Shown here: positions 17,501 through 26,069 of the stretch, in pieces
Layout of the letters: each line of letters opens with the position of its first letter
Position numbering within the stretch: position 1 is the first letter of the stretch
NCBI GenBank assembly: GCA_937922655.1
Contig: CALAJH010000058.1
Location: forward strand, 1 to 64,000
Direction: 5' to 3'
DNA: 64,000 nucleotides
Source: an uncultured Bacteroidia bacterium
Lineage (GTDB): Bacteria; Bacteroidota; Bacteroidia; J057; CALAJH01
Made by a program: the position numbers and the translations under genes
The notes under the pieces: model-generated
What the model was told of the DNA's origin: nothing
The model's database searches: none
What the model saw: only the letters and a program-made list of their open reading frames with translations

Positions 17501-18871
17501 TTATTTTTCGGCGGGGGGCGGCGCTCCGCCACCGACGCCTTTAAGTTCTTCTTTTGCGGCAAAGCGATAAGGGCCTTGCGCGGCTTTTTGGAGGGCGTCG
17601 CGGGCTTTGGCGGCGTCTTTGTTGTTTTTGGCCGCCATGCCGGCGATGAGGTAATAACGCGCCTGTTTGATGGATTGTTTGGGGTCGGAGGCGGGAATTT
17701 TGGCCGCCGCCGATTCGGCCGTGGCCAATGCCGCCGCATATTGGCCTTTGGCGTATTGGGCTTGTGCTTTTTTGAAGAGAAGTTCGAGGTCGTCGGGCTT
17801 TTTCGCCAACACTTTGTCAATGACCGTAATCGCCTCGTCGTAGGCCTTGTTCATCAACTGCAAACGAATGATGCGTTGATAGATGGTCATTTTCTTTTGT
17901 TCGTTTTGTTCTTCGTTGAGGGCTTTTTGGTAGTTTTGAATGGCTTGGGAGGTTTGGCCTTGTTTTTCGTTGATAATGGCGGCTACGAAATAACTGTTGG
18001 CGAGGTTTTCGCGGTTGGCGATGGCGGTGGCGATGTTTTTGGCCGCCTCGTCGTAGAGTCCGCCTTTGAGGTAGCTGGTGGCGAGCCGGGTATAAGTTCC
18101 GCTTTCGGTTCCCATGGCGGCGCGTTTGAGTTTTTGCGCCCAAGCGGGGTTGGTGGATTGAAGGTCGGCGAGGATTTTTTCGTATTCGGCTTTATTGTTG
18201 AGTTTGGCGTAAGCGAGACCGACGCCGAATTTGTATTGTCCGAGGTCTTTGTTGCTAAACTGCGCGCGTTTGGCGCCGTCGAGGGCTTTGGCGTAGCTTT
18301 CCAACGACTGTTGCCACTTTTCCAAGCGTCCGTAGGCTTCGCCTTCGGCGTAAAGCACTCCCAAATCGACGTTGCCGCCGGGCAGGGCTTTGGCCGCGTT
18401 GAGTTCGGTGAGGGCCTTGTCGGGCTTGTCGTCTTTGAGGTAAAGACGGGCGACCATCGTTTTGTAACGGATTTTTTTGGCTACGTCCGTTTCTTTGTCG
18501 TACGCCTTGTTCATGTACTCGATGGCGTCGGCAAACTTGCGGTCGCGAATATAGATTTGGGCAATGCTCACATAGCCGGCGGAAAAGCCCGAATTGAGTT
18601 CGATGGCTTTTTGGAAGGCTTTGATGGCGTCGTTGTTGTTGTTCAACTTGACGAGCACCACTCCTTTTTTATAGAAGTACTTGTAATTGTTGCCTTCTTT
18701 GTCAATGGCACGGTTGTAGGCTTCCAAGGCCTCGGCGTATTTTTTCTGCTTGCGCAGCATCTCGCCGTCTTTGTAGTCTTTCGCCCCCGGGGTTTGCGCC
18801 AAGACAACTCCAAAGCCAATGACGAACGTCAATATCGTTGCCAAAAACTTGGCGAGTATACATTGGTACAT
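17501..18871 (-). CDS. exported TPR-repeat protein
   Basis: A 456-residue protein with an N-terminal signal-like helix (MYQCILAKFLATILTFVIGFGVVLAQ) followed by about ten TPR helices-pairs, for example KDYKDGEMLRKQKKYAEALEAYNRAI, NNDAIKAFQKAIELNSGFSAGY, and TSQAIQNYQKALNEEQNEQ. The C terminus ends in a Gly/Pro-rich tail (GGGAPPPAEK). TPR arrays are protein-interaction scaffolds, and a periplasmic location is inferred. The ATG at 18871 puts the signal at the extreme N terminus; another ATG at 18910 would add 13 polar residues. No partner is evident from the neighbours. Confidence 0.8.
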   Translation of the reverse strand: MYQCILAKFLATILTFVIGFGVVLAQTPGAKDYKDGEMLRKQKKYAEALEAYNRAIDKEGNNYKYFYKKGVVLVKLNNNNDAIKAFQKAIELNSGFSAGYVSIAQIYIRDRKFADAIEYMNKAYDKETDVAKKIRYKTMVARLYLKDDKPDKALTELNAAKALPGGNVDLGVLYAEGEAYGRLEKWQQSLESYAKALDGAKRAQFSNKDLGQYKFGVGLAYAKLNNKAEYEKILADLQSTNPAWAQKLKRAAMGTESGTYTRLATSYLKGGLYDEAAKNIATAIANRENLANSYFVAAIINEKQGQTSQAIQNYQKALNEEQNEQKKMTIYQRIIRLQLMNKAYDEAITVIDKVLAKKPDDLELLFKKAQAQYAKGQYAAALATAESAAAKIPASDPKQSIKQARYYLIAGMAAKNNKDAAKARDALQKAAQGPYRFAAKEELKGVGGGAPPPAEK

Positions 18872-19228
18872 ATGCGTATAGTTGGATAAACCACAATCTT
18901 CACGGGTCATGATATGATTTTGGGTTTATTTTTCCGATAATTTTTACTTTCCAAACTAAGACCAAAACCGACTTTTATCGGTATTGCAAATCGGGCGTGA
19001 AATTAGGCAATATTTTGCACATACCAAAACAAGCGTGTTTTTTCAGCCGTTTTCGAGGCAAAATTTATTCACCGCCCCGTTGATAATGTTGCAAATATCG
19101 TGCCTCAATGCTTTCAACCGGTAAAACCGGACGCGAACGATTTCGACGGGCAAATCTAAGCGATATTTTTTGCTTGATAAACTTTTATCGCTATTTTTGG
19201 GCAAAATGTGGATAAATTTTGCCCAAAA
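18872..19228. other. intergenic region, no gene seen
   Basis: About 350 AT-rich bases between the TPR gene and the tRNA terminator. No exact -7 element for the TPR gene was found here, and no conserved RNA or reading frame was recognised. Confidence 0.55.
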
Positions 19229-19269
19229 AATAAAATTGCGGCGTTTCCGGTGAAGAGGAACGCCGCAAT
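19229..19269 (-). terminator. terminator of the tRNA-Pro transcript
   Basis: On the minus strand, ATTGCGGCGTTCC pairs with GGAAACGCCGCAAT (19235-19269) and runs into TTTTATTTTTT. It starts five bases after the tRNA 3' end. Confidence 0.8.
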
Positions 19270-19274
19270 CGAGG

Positions 19275-19349
19275 TCGGAGAGGCGGGATTCGAACCCGCG
19301 GCCACACGCCCCCCAGACGTGTACTCTAACCGGGCTGAGCTACTCTCCG
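19275..19349 (-). tRNA. tRNA-Pro (anticodon GGG)
   Basis: The minus strand folds as a 75-base tRNA: acceptor CGGAGAG pairs with CTCTCCG plus discriminator A; D-arm GCTC/GAGT; anticodon stem CACGT/GCGTG with loop CTGGGGG giving anticodon GGG; T-arm GCGGG TTCGAAT CCCGC. The CCA end is not encoded. The CGG acceptor start fits proline tRNAs. Confidence 0.93.
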
Positions 19350-19360
19350 CAACGTGGGTG

Positions 19361-19368
19361 CAAAGTTA
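19361..19368 (-). promoter_or_regulatory. -7 element of tRNA-Pro
   Basis: TAACTTTG on the minus strand, 11 bases before the tRNA 5' end. It overlaps the last codon and stop of the merR-like gene (stop 19366-19368). Confidence 0.65.
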
Positions 19369-19689
19369 CAACGCTTCCAGCAAACTTTCCAAAAAAACTT
19401 TCGCCTCCTGCAAAGTTTCACGAATTTGCGTCTTGTCGTCTTTGGGTTTGCGTTCGGCGTCGAGTTTTTCCCGCGCCCCTTTTATCGTGTATTTCATGTC
19501 TTTTAAAAGATAGTGGATTTTGCGAAGCAGGGCCATGTCCTTTCGAGAATACACACGCCGTCCGCCGGCGGTCTTTTGGGTTTTGAGTTGGTCGAACTCC
19601 TGTTCCCAAAAGCGAAGCACCGACGGCTTGACGCCCAACTCTTTGGCCGCCTCCCCGATGGTAAAATACCTTTTTTCTATGTCGTCCAT
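19366..19689 (-). CDS. MerR-family transcriptional regulator
   Basis: This 107-residue protein has the MerR winged helix-turn-helix: RYFTIGEAAKELGVKPSVLRFWEQEFDQLKTQKTAGGRRVYSRKDM, then LLRKIHYLLKDMKYTIKGAREKL. A short coiled-coil-like tail (about residues 80-107) would make the dimer. There are no cysteines for metal sensing and no ligand domain, so the signal is unknown. The -7 element is seven bases before the ATG. The tRNA-Pro promoter overlaps its 3' end. Confidence 0.92.
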   Translation of the reverse strand: MDDIEKRYFTIGEAAKELGVKPSVLRFWEQEFDQLKTQKTAGGRRVYSRKDMALLRKIHYLLKDMKYTIKGAREKLDAERKPKDDKTQIRETLQEAKVFLESLLEAL

Positions 19690-19696
19690 ATCCGCA

Positions 19697-19704
19697 CAAA
19701 ATTA
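19697..19704 (-). promoter_or_regulatory. -7 element of the merR-like gene
   Basis: TAATTTTG on the minus strand, seven bases before the ATG at 19689. Confidence 0.6.
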
Positions 19705-19825
19705 CGTCCGAACTTCAAACGCGAAAACCCCGGCCCTTTTCGCCCACCGCGTTTGAAATTTGCGTCTTCATCCTCCCTCACAAGTCTTCAAAGACCGCAT
19801 CCGCTTGGGGGAATTTGAACGCGGG

Positions 19826-20551
19826 CTACGAAGGCACGCCGACCTTGCGGGCGAAAAGAATGTAACGCGGCGAATCCGAATCGAAAGGCGACAAAGCGTA
19901 ATCCCCCCACTCGTTCTCCACTTTCAACGCCCACGCCATTCGACGAAAGTCGTCCGGCCGGTACAACCGAACCCGTTCTTCGGCCTCGAACTTTTTATCG
20001 CCGTCGAAAACCCGGATGCTTTTCACCACCCGGTCGCCGACAAGCTTGCGATTAATGTCGAAACGGATGTCTCCGCGAAAAATCGTTTCTTTTTCAATCA
20101 AGCGACGAACGACGAAGTCGGCGTTCAAAAAATCCACCGTCAATACGCCGCCCGAATTGAGGCCCGCGACCAGATTGTCGAAAACGCGTCTGTCGTCGGC
20201 GGGGTCGTCGAAATAACCAAAGCCCGTGAACAGGTTGAGTACGACGTCGAAACGTTCGGGGAAAGGTTGGCGAAGGTCGCGACGAAAAAACACAAGCTCG
20301 GGCGGCGATTCGTAGACACGGGCGCGGGCCAAAAGCGTGGGGGCAAGGTCGAAACCCGTCACGAAAAAACCCAGTTTGGCGAGCGCGCGGGCGTGGCGCC
20401 CGTTGCCGCAAGGCGCGTCCAAGACCCTCGCACGCGGCGGAAGCCGCTCCGCCAACCGCCGAACAAAACCTTCCGCCTCGTTTTCGTCCCTGTGGGCATA
20501 AAGCAACGAATAATAAGGTGAATCGAACCAAGACTCAAACCACTCGGCCAT
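19826..20551 (-). CDS. class I SAM-dependent methyltransferase
   Basis: A 241-residue protein. Motif I is VLDAPCGNGRHARALAKLG, with GFDLAPTLLARAR for the acidic ribose-binding loop and RFDVVLNLFTGFGYF for motif II. FDGDKKFEAEERVRLYRPDDFRRMA is a common C-terminal pattern in small-molecule or unspecific Methyltransf_25/11 proteins. The substrate cannot be assigned. The ATG at 20551 is five bases after the stop of the outer-membrane protein gene, so they share an operon. Confidence 0.87.
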   Translation of the reverse strand: MAEWFESWFDSPYYSLLYAHRDENEAEGFVRRLAERLPPRARVLDAPCGNGRHARALAKLGFFVTGFDLAPTLLARARVYESPPELVFFRRDLRQPFPERFDVVLNLFTGFGYFDDPADDRRVFDNLVAGLNSGGVLTVDFLNADFVVRRLIEKETIFRGDIRFDINRKLVGDRVVKSIRVFDGDKKFEAEERVRLYRPDDFRRMAWALKVENEWGDYALSPFDSDSPRYILFARKVGVPS

Positions 20552-20556
20552 AGGCG

Positions 20557-21612
20557 TTATTCGCCGGGAGGCCGAGTACCTCGCAATATTCGCCGCCGTA
20601 CAAAAACTTGGTCCCAAAAATAGCGGTTCTGCGGCACGTTGTAGGCCAAGCCGACGACCAGTTGCCCCGAATGCCCGGGCGCGTCCGTGACCGCCTGAAC
20701 TACGGGATAAACAAAACTTGCGTTCAACGATACGTTGCGCCAAAAAAAGTCCAAGCCCCCCCCCGCCATGAATACGTGGCTCCTACGGTTTTCGTAAAGC
20801 GGACGGCCGTTGAAGCAAGGCCCGCCCGCCCGCTCATAGAACGCCTGCGCCGACGGCACAAAACTCACGCGCCTCGGCAGGGTCCAAACGTAAAACAACG
20901 ACCCAAACCCCGTGCCGACGTCGCCCATCGATTCGAGATAATAATTTTGGCCGTTGTGTTTGTAGGTCGCCGAAGCCATCGCGCCCCAGTTGTAAAAGCC
21001 CGCAACGTATACGGCGTTGAAAAGCGCATCCCACGAACCCGAACCGGGTTGCATAAGCGGCGGCAGACGGGCCCCCGTTTCGTCTTTGCGGTAATAGTCG
21101 CCGGTGGGAATTTTGGCGCCCGCACCGACAATAAGCCGGTGGCGCCACGGGCTTGCCCCGCCGATTTTGCGCACCGCATGATACCCCGCCCAAAAAGAAA
21201 CGTCGCCCAAACCCGAGGCGTCCAAACTCATACCCGAAGTCCGTGCGGCGGCCATCGCTACGGGAACCGAAACGTTCAACTCCACGCGCCGATGAACGAA
21301 CCACCTTCCCCGAAACTCGATTGTCCGATGGGCTTCGTACTCCCGAACGGGCTTCAATGCCGGCGTGCGCTCGATTCGACTTTGGAACGAGAACGCGGGC
21401 GCCGAAAACGGATTGCCGCCGCTCCCCGGAAGTCCGCTCATCACCCGATAACGATACAAAAAGCCGAACGTGCTTTGGTTGTCAAAAGGAATAATGCCCA
21501 TATACGGCGAAACACCCACCACGCACCCGCATACGCCGCAAGCGTTTGCCGATAGCGTCCGCAACATCACCGTCAAAGCCAACGTCACGCCGACCGCTCT
21601 TTGCACTTTCAT
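20557..21612 (-). CDS. predicted outer-membrane beta-barrel with N-terminal CxxCxC motif
   Basis: A 351-residue protein with a signal peptide (MKVQRAVGVTLALTVMLRTLSANA). Immediately after the likely cleavage site it carries CGVCGC, a compact three-cysteine motif. The rest alternates as in beta-barrels (FRGRWFVHRRVELNVSVPVAMA, RHRLIVGAGAKIPTGDYY, GQLVVGLAYNVPQNRYFWDQVF) and resembles the transporter/MetA-pathway-of-phenol-degradation barrel group. The cysteines could bind a metal or form a disulfide near the periplasmic side. It is the first gene of a pair with the methyltransferase, with its own -7 element. Confidence 0.65.
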   Translation of the reverse strand: MKVQRAVGVTLALTVMLRTLSANACGVCGCVVGVSPYMGIIPFDNQSTFGFLYRYRVMSGLPGSGGNPFSAPAFSFQSRIERTPALKPVREYEAHRTIEFRGRWFVHRRVELNVSVPVAMAAARTSGMSLDASGLGDVSFWAGYHAVRKIGGASPWRHRLIVGAGAKIPTGDYYRKDETGARLPPLMQPGSGSWDALFNAVYVAGFYNWGAMASATYKHNGQNYYLESMGDVGTGFGSLFYVWTLPRRVSFVPSAQAFYERAGGPCFNGRPLYENRRSHVFMAGGGLDFFWRNVSLNASFVYPVVQAVTDAPGHSGQLVVGLAYNVPQNRYFWDQVFVRRRILRGTRPPGE

Positions 21613-21625
21613 GTTTTTTATTGTG

Positions 21626-21633
21626 CAAAGTTA
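21626..21633 (-). promoter_or_regulatory. -7 element of the barrel-methyltransferase operon
   Basis: TAACTTTG on the minus strand, preceded by TTTG, 13 bases before the ATG at 21612. Confidence 0.65.
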
Positions 21634-21830
21634 CAAAATTGCGCGCCAAATAAAAACCCGCCGTCGCAACCCATCGTTACCCGGTTTTACGCCCTCCAAA
21701 ATTCGCCGAACGCAAAGTTGCGTCGGTTTTGGTTTTTCGTACCAACCCCGCGTCCCATGGCGAAAGACGGTAAAATACGGCAAAGGGACCGTAAAAACGA
21801 AACGGGCGCGGGGTTTACGAAATAGTTTTG

Positions 21831-21838
21831 TAATTTTG
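21831..21838 (+). promoter_or_regulatory. -7 element of the PorT-like gene
   Basis: TAATTTTG preceded by TTTG (TTTGTAATTTTG), 21 bases before the ATG at 21860. Confidence 0.65.
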
Positions 21839-21859
21839 GCCCGCAATTAAATTCATCGA

Positions 21860-22702
21860 ATGAAGCGGACGCGACTTTTGGCGGCACTTTTCCTGACGTT
21901 TTGCGGCACGACGGCCACGGCCCAAGTGGGCTGGCAATTGGGAATGCGCGTCGTCCCCTCCAAAACATGGGTGCTTAACGGCGCCGACGCCGACATTCAA
22001 TCCCGTTGGCCCGATTCGCTTTCGCGCGTCGGCACCTACGGCGTACAATTCGGCTTGGCCTACGGCTACTGCTTTACCCAAAACTTGGGCGCAATGGGCA
22101 ACGTGCTCTATTCCACCCAAGGACAACACCACACCTACGTTTACGACAAACTCGAAACAAGCGGCGAAACGCGCAAGGTTACCGTCGTCAACGAACTGCG
22201 CCTGCGTTACGTCAAACTGCCGTTCATGTTCAAATACACGACCAATTCCGACCGCAAACTCGCGTTCGCGGCCGAAGCCGGACCGCAAATTTCTTTTTTG
22301 GTTTCCGAACTCGAACGCACCAGCGACAAACGCTATCGCTTCGAACAAATGCCCAACTATTACATCACCAATTTCCCCGAACGCATCCACACCCTTCGCC
22401 GCACCGATTTTGGCGTGGTTTTGGGCGTCGGCGCCGACGTCAAACTGCGTTTCAACATCAAAATGAACGTCCAACTCCGTTGGGACTTCGGATTCGTGGA
22501 CGTGGAGAAAAAAAGCGAAACCTTCAACCTCACGCGCGACGGTATCACCGAAGAAATCAAATATTACGACTTTCGTCCGCCAAACGACCCCAATTACACC
22601 CTTCATCGGAATTATACGTCCAATCGCGGCCCGGCCAACAACATGACCCTCGGTTTGGGCATCGGCTTCACCTACATTTTTATTCCCAACTTTCACTATT
22701 AG
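21860..22702 (+). CDS. PorT-like outer-membrane beta-barrel protein
   Basis: A 280-residue protein with a signal peptide (MKRTRLLAALFLTFCGTTATAQ) and an eight-to-ten-strand barrel pattern: GWQLGMRVVPSK, VQFGLAYGYCFTQNLGAMGNVLYSTQGQ, LRLRYVKLPFMFKYTT, KLAFAAEAGPQISFLVS, FGVVLGVGADVKLRF, and the terminal TLGLGIGFTYIF. This is the OMP_b-brl_2/PorT family layout, but the family is broad and this need not be the T9SS PorT itself. Its stop overlaps the stop of the opposing OstA-like gene by two bases within TTAG. Confidence 0.78.
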   Translation: MKRTRLLAALFLTFCGTTATAQVGWQLGMRVVPSKTWVLNGADADIQSRWPDSLSRVGTYGVQFGLAYGYCFTQNLGAMGNVLYSTQGQHHTYVYDKLETSGETRKVTVVNELRLRYVKLPFMFKYTTNSDRKLAFAAEAGPQISFLVSELERTSDKRYRFEQMPNYYITNFPERIHTLRRTDFGVVLGVGADVKLRFNIKMNVQLRWDFGFVDVEKKSETFNLTRDGITEEIKYYDFRPPNDPNYTLHRNYTSNRGPANNMTLGLGIGFTYIFIPNFHY

Positions 22703-24174
22703 GGCGTTCCAAAATAGCGTTGGGGACGTTCGTCAAACCGTAGTTTAAACGACTCCAAGACGTTTTCCCGGCCCCAAACGGCGTGAATCGGCGAAAACGT
22801 CGCCTCGGGTTTGCCGAAAAACTTAACGATTTCGGGTTTGTTGTCGCGAAAACGAATCACTACGCCCCGGCTGACCGATCGATTCAAACCGATGTACGCC
22901 GGGCCGTCGGTAACCAGATAAATGCTTTCGGCGTTGCCCGTGCCTTCGAGTCGGGAAACGGCGCCGTTTTCAAACTTGACCGACATGTGCCGGGCTTTAA
23001 GTTGATTGTAAAACGGGGGCGGGCCGATTTCTATCGAAAAGGCGTTGGGATAAACGACGAGCGAATCGGGCGCCGCAAACTTGACCCACATGCGAATGGT
23101 GTCGCCGCTAAGCTGGTACGTATCCGTCCACAGCACGGGGTCGCCGACGAGATGAAACGTCGAATCGTTGCGGGAGTAAGAAAGCGAATCGGCCCGTCCG
23201 ACCAAAGACTTGGTGGCAAAACGCGCGTTGCCGACGGCCGTCAAATAATTTTTTTCGTCAATGCGGTGGCTTTTGAGGGTGTCGCCGTAAAGTTCGAGGG
23301 TGTCCCTGTCGCCGATGCGCACGGCGTACGGGTCTTGGGTAACGACGACCAAGCGTTGTTTTCGGAGAACGTAGGCCGAATCGCCCGCCAAAAACAAGGT
23401 CGAATCGGCGTGGGCGGCGCGAACGTCGCATTTGGCCCAACCCCGTCCCGTCGAATCGTCGTAATAAAGCGTATCGGCACGAAGACGATAGAGGCTGTCC
23501 CACAAAACGGGACGGGGATATAAAAAAAATATTTTGTTGCGGGTGTCGAAACGGCCGTCGTCGGAAAAAACGCGCACGCCGTCGCGGGTAACGACGTCGG
23601 TGGGCGCAATTAAATACGCCGTTTCCGTTTGCGAAAGGTAATTCAACGAATCGGTTTTAAGCTCGAAGTCTTTGCCTTGGAGTGCAACCTCGTCCTTGAA
23701 ACGGGCGAGGGTCGTGGACTGAAAGTAATATCCGCGCCTGCTGGTTAAAACGTTGGCGGTGTCCGAAAGTCGTCCGCCTTCGGTGAAATAACCGAATTTT
23801 TCGGTGCGGCGGTAGGTGAGTCGGGGCGTTTCGAGTCGCGCACGCTTATCGGTGAGCACGACCTCGCCATGGAGTTCGAGTATTTTGGCGTTGCCGTCGT
23901 AGACGGCTTTTTTTGCCCGAATTTCGGCGCCCGAACCGATGGTTACACGCACGCGCGAAAACGCCTCGACGACGTTGCGTTCCGAATACATATAGGCGCT
24001 GTCGCAGTACATGTCCGTCGAATCCTGACGGAAATGCACGTTGCCGAGGAGTTTGCGCACCGTTTGTCCGTCGGTTTTTTCGAGCCAAAGCACGTCGGTA
24101 TTGACGACGTCGATGAGCCGGTCGTCTTGCGCGGCGAGCGTCGCCGCGAAAGCAAACCAAAAAATCAGGGGCAT
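22699..24174 (-). CDS. OstA/LptA-like exported protein
   Basis: This 491-residue protein has a signal peptide (MPLIFWFAFAATLAAQ). It then shows repeated beta-strand units of the LptA/OstA jellyroll: GNVHFRQDSTDMYCDSAYMYSERNVVEAF, RAKKAVYDGNAKILELHGEVVLTD, YYFQSTTLARFKDEVALQGKDFELKTDSLNYLSQ, and DSTGRGWAKCDVRA. In Bacteroidota these long proteins (OstA-like, Pfam OstA_2) are thought to bridge lipopolysaccharide or lipids across the periplasm. The start is the ATG at 24174, six bases from a -7 element; an upstream TTG at 24183 lies inside the promoter. Confidence 0.85.
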   Translation of the reverse strand: MPLIFWFAFAATLAAQDDRLIDVVNTDVLWLEKTDGQTVRKLLGNVHFRQDSTDMYCDSAYMYSERNVVEAFSRVRVTIGSGAEIRAKKAVYDGNAKILELHGEVVLTDKRARLETPRLTYRRTEKFGYFTEGGRLSDTANVLTSRRGYYFQSTTLARFKDEVALQGKDFELKTDSLNYLSQTETAYLIAPTDVVTRDGVRVFSDDGRFDTRNKIFFLYPRPVLWDSLYRLRADTLYYDDSTGRGWAKCDVRAAHADSTLFLAGDSAYVLRKQRLVVVTQDPYAVRIGDRDTLELYGDTLKSHRIDEKNYLTAVGNARFATKSLVGRADSLSYSRNDSTFHLVGDPVLWTDTYQLSGDTIRMWVKFAAPDSLVVYPNAFSIEIGPPPFYNQLKARHMSVKFENGAVSRLEGTGNAESIYLVTDGPAYIGLNRSVSRGVVIRFRDNKPEIVKFFGKPEATFSPIHAVWGRENVLESFKLRFDERPQRYFGTP

Positions 24175-24180
24175 GCGCCG

Positions 24181-24188
24181 CAAAATTA
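24181..24188 (-). promoter_or_regulatory. -7 element of the OstA-like gene
   Basis: TAATTTTG on the minus strand, six bases before the ATG at 24174. Confidence 0.6.
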
Positions 24189-24270
24189 GTCAAAAAAACC
24201 GGAGTTTGCCCCTTAATCCCCCCCCGTTCGTATCGACAAAAAGGCCATAGAAAAATTCGCCAACCAATTT

Positions 24271-24299
24271 TTTGCTTTAAACGCAAACCCTTATTTTTG
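24271..24299 (+). promoter_or_regulatory. promoter of the Sel1 gene
   Basis: TTTG (24271-24274), a 17-base spacer, then TATTTTTG (24292-24299), a full Bacteroidota-type -33/-7 pair. The ATG at 24306 is only six bases further. Confidence 0.65.
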
Positions 24300-24305
24300 G
24301 CGAAT

Positions 24306-25061
24306 ATGAAGCTATTGCGGACTTTGACGGCGGCGCTTGTTTTTACAAAAGCGGCGGCGCAAAGCGAAGCCTATTTTCAAGCGGAAAAATTTTTGTTTGA
24401 AAACCGATACGACTCGGCGTACAAACACCTCAAACGGGGCGCCGAAGCCGGCGACGCCGACTGTCAATTTCTTTACGGCGCGGGCCTGCTCAAAGGCGTG
24501 GGCTTGAAACGAGACGCACGGGCGGGATTGGCGTGGATGGAAAAAGCGGCGGCGCAAGGACACGTGCTAGCGCTGCGCAACCTCGCAATGGAATATTCAC
24601 GCGAAAACGAACCGTTTGAAACCGGGCGTACGCGCAACGACAAACGCGCCTTCGAATGCGCCCTCGCCGCCGCCCACGCCGGCGACGAAATCGCGACATT
24701 CATCCTTGCGACCGCCTACAAGCAAGGCCGGGCTTACAACGGCGCCCAAGCCTTCCAAAACGACAGTCTCGCCGTCGAATGGATGACCCGCGCGGCCAAC
24801 GTCCACCGTTACCCGCCCGCCCAACTCGCCCTCGGCGATTGGTACTATCGCGGCGAAACCCGCTACGGCGGCAACCCCGACAAAGCCGCCCATTTCTATC
24901 AAGCCGCCGCCAAAAATCCCCGTTCCGACCCCGACCAACAATCCGAAGGCCAAGTCGGCGCCCACTACGCCATACAGCTTAAACGCCTCGTGGTCAATCT
25001 TCACCATTACCTGCCGTTTCCCGACCCTTCGGCCGTCCCCCTGCTTCGACTCTCCCCTTAG
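24306..25061 (+). CDS. exported Sel1-repeat protein
   Basis: A 251-residue protein with a short signal peptide (MKLLRTLTAALVFTKAAAQ) and Sel1-like TPR repeats: DADCQFLYGAGLLKGVGLKRDARAGLAWMEKAAAQGHVLALRNLAM, DEIATFILATAYKQGRAYNGAQAFQNDSLAVEWMTRAA, and PPAQLALGDWYYRGETRYGGNPDKAAHFYQAAA. Sel1 arrays are protein-binding scaffolds. The ATG at 24306 is preferred over a TTG at 24297 because that TTG is part of the -7 element. It converges with the DUF5777 gene. The partner protein is unknown. Confidence 0.85.
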   Translation: MKLLRTLTAALVFTKAAAQSEAYFQAEKFLFENRYDSAYKHLKRGAEAGDADCQFLYGAGLLKGVGLKRDARAGLAWMEKAAAQGHVLALRNLAMEYSRENEPFETGRTRNDKRAFECALAAAHAGDEIATFILATAYKQGRAYNGAQAFQNDSLAVEWMTRAANVHRYPPAQLALGDWYYRGETRYGGNPDKAAHFYQAAAKNPRSDPDQQSEGQVGAHYAIQLKRLVVNLHHYLPFPDPSAVPLLRLSP

Positions 25062-25085
25062 AAACGCGCCGTCAAAATCCAACCG

Positions 25086-26066
25086 TTATTCGCCTTTGTT
25101 TTTTGCGTTTTTGGGCGCCGGGCCGTCTTTTTTGCCCCAACCGCCTTTGAGATTGAAAACCCTGACAATATTGAAACCGATGCGCACGTCGCCGTCGCCC
25201 CATTTGCCAAAGTTTTCCGCGATAAACATCGGCTCGAAAATCGCTTGCGAATTGGTAACGAAAAACTGAAAAACGTGGCCTCCCGTTTCGACGTCCATGC
25301 CGACGGAAGCCGAATTGGCCATGCGATCGTAAACCGCGCGTTTGTCGCCCGTGGAATAATATTTGGCGGGCAACAAAAAATATTCGCCCGTAAGCGCAAT
25401 ACGCTTGGAAAGTTTAAAGCGTCCGCCAAACCCCAGCGACCATACGGTGTTGTCTTCGGCTTTTAAGCGCACCAAATTCCGATGAACGACCGTCGGTGTA
25501 AACTGCAAAGAAAGCCGGTCGTTGAACTTGCGGGCCAACATCAGTTGGAAACCGTAAAACATTCGCGAGGAAAAATAGTTTTTTCGGTTTTCGTCGGGAT
25601 AGCGGCCGATTTGTACGCCGGCGGTGGCCATAGCCGTCAACGTTACGGGAACTTTGACCGCGCCCGTGGATTGGCGCAACAATTTGGCCTTGAAGGCGCC
25701 TTCTATTGTTTTTTTGTAAGAACTGCGGCTGAGGCCCGCCATGTAACGGTCGAGAAAACCGTATTCGATACCGAGGCGGATATCGGCGTTGTCCAAACCA
25801 AAAAACTCGTTGGCCACGTTTCTAAAGCCGTCCTTTTGCCCCCACGTACCGACGGCCAGCGAACCAAACCGGTGCGCTATGCGAAAATCGACGTGGTGAT
25901 GGGGCGTAACTTCGACGGTATGACCATTGACGAGCCGGGTGGATTTGAACGTCGCGTAGGTAAACTCGCGTTCGACGGGTTTGTGTTCGTCGAGGAGTTT
26001 GAGCAAGTCTTCTTGCGCCGTCGCGCGGCTCCAAAACGCGAAAAGCAATAGCAACACTTTCATCAT
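25086..26066 (-). CDS. DUF5777 outer-membrane beta-barrel
   Basis: A 326-residue protein with a signal peptide (MMKVLLLLFAFWSRATAQ), then FTYATFKSTRLVNGHTVE and HHHVDFRIAHRFG, the opening of DUF5777 proteins. Strand patterns follow through VRIGFNIVRVFNLKG at the end, with a short charged tail (KKDGPAPKNAKNKGE). The HHH cluster at about residues 56-58 is a possible metal site. It lies three bases downstream of the PAS gene on the same strand, so the two are probably co-transcribed. Function is unknown. In other Bacteroidota the family is often found with electron-transfer proteins; that is from memory and not seen here. Confidence 0.8.
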   Translation of the reverse strand: MMKVLLLLFAFWSRATAQEDLLKLLDEHKPVEREFTYATFKSTRLVNGHTVEVTPHHHVDFRIAHRFGSLAVGTWGQKDGFRNVANEFFGLDNADIRLGIEYGFLDRYMAGLSRSSYKKTIEGAFKAKLLRQSTGAVKVPVTLTAMATAGVQIGRYPDENRKNYFSSRMFYGFQLMLARKFNDRLSLQFTPTVVHRNLVRLKAEDNTVWSLGFGGRFKLSKRIALTGEYFLLPAKYYSTGDKRAVYDRMANSASVGMDVETGGHVFQFFVTNSQAIFEPMFIAENFGKWGDGDVRIGFNIVRVFNLKGGWGKKDGPAPKNAKNKGE

Positions 26067-26069
26067 TTT

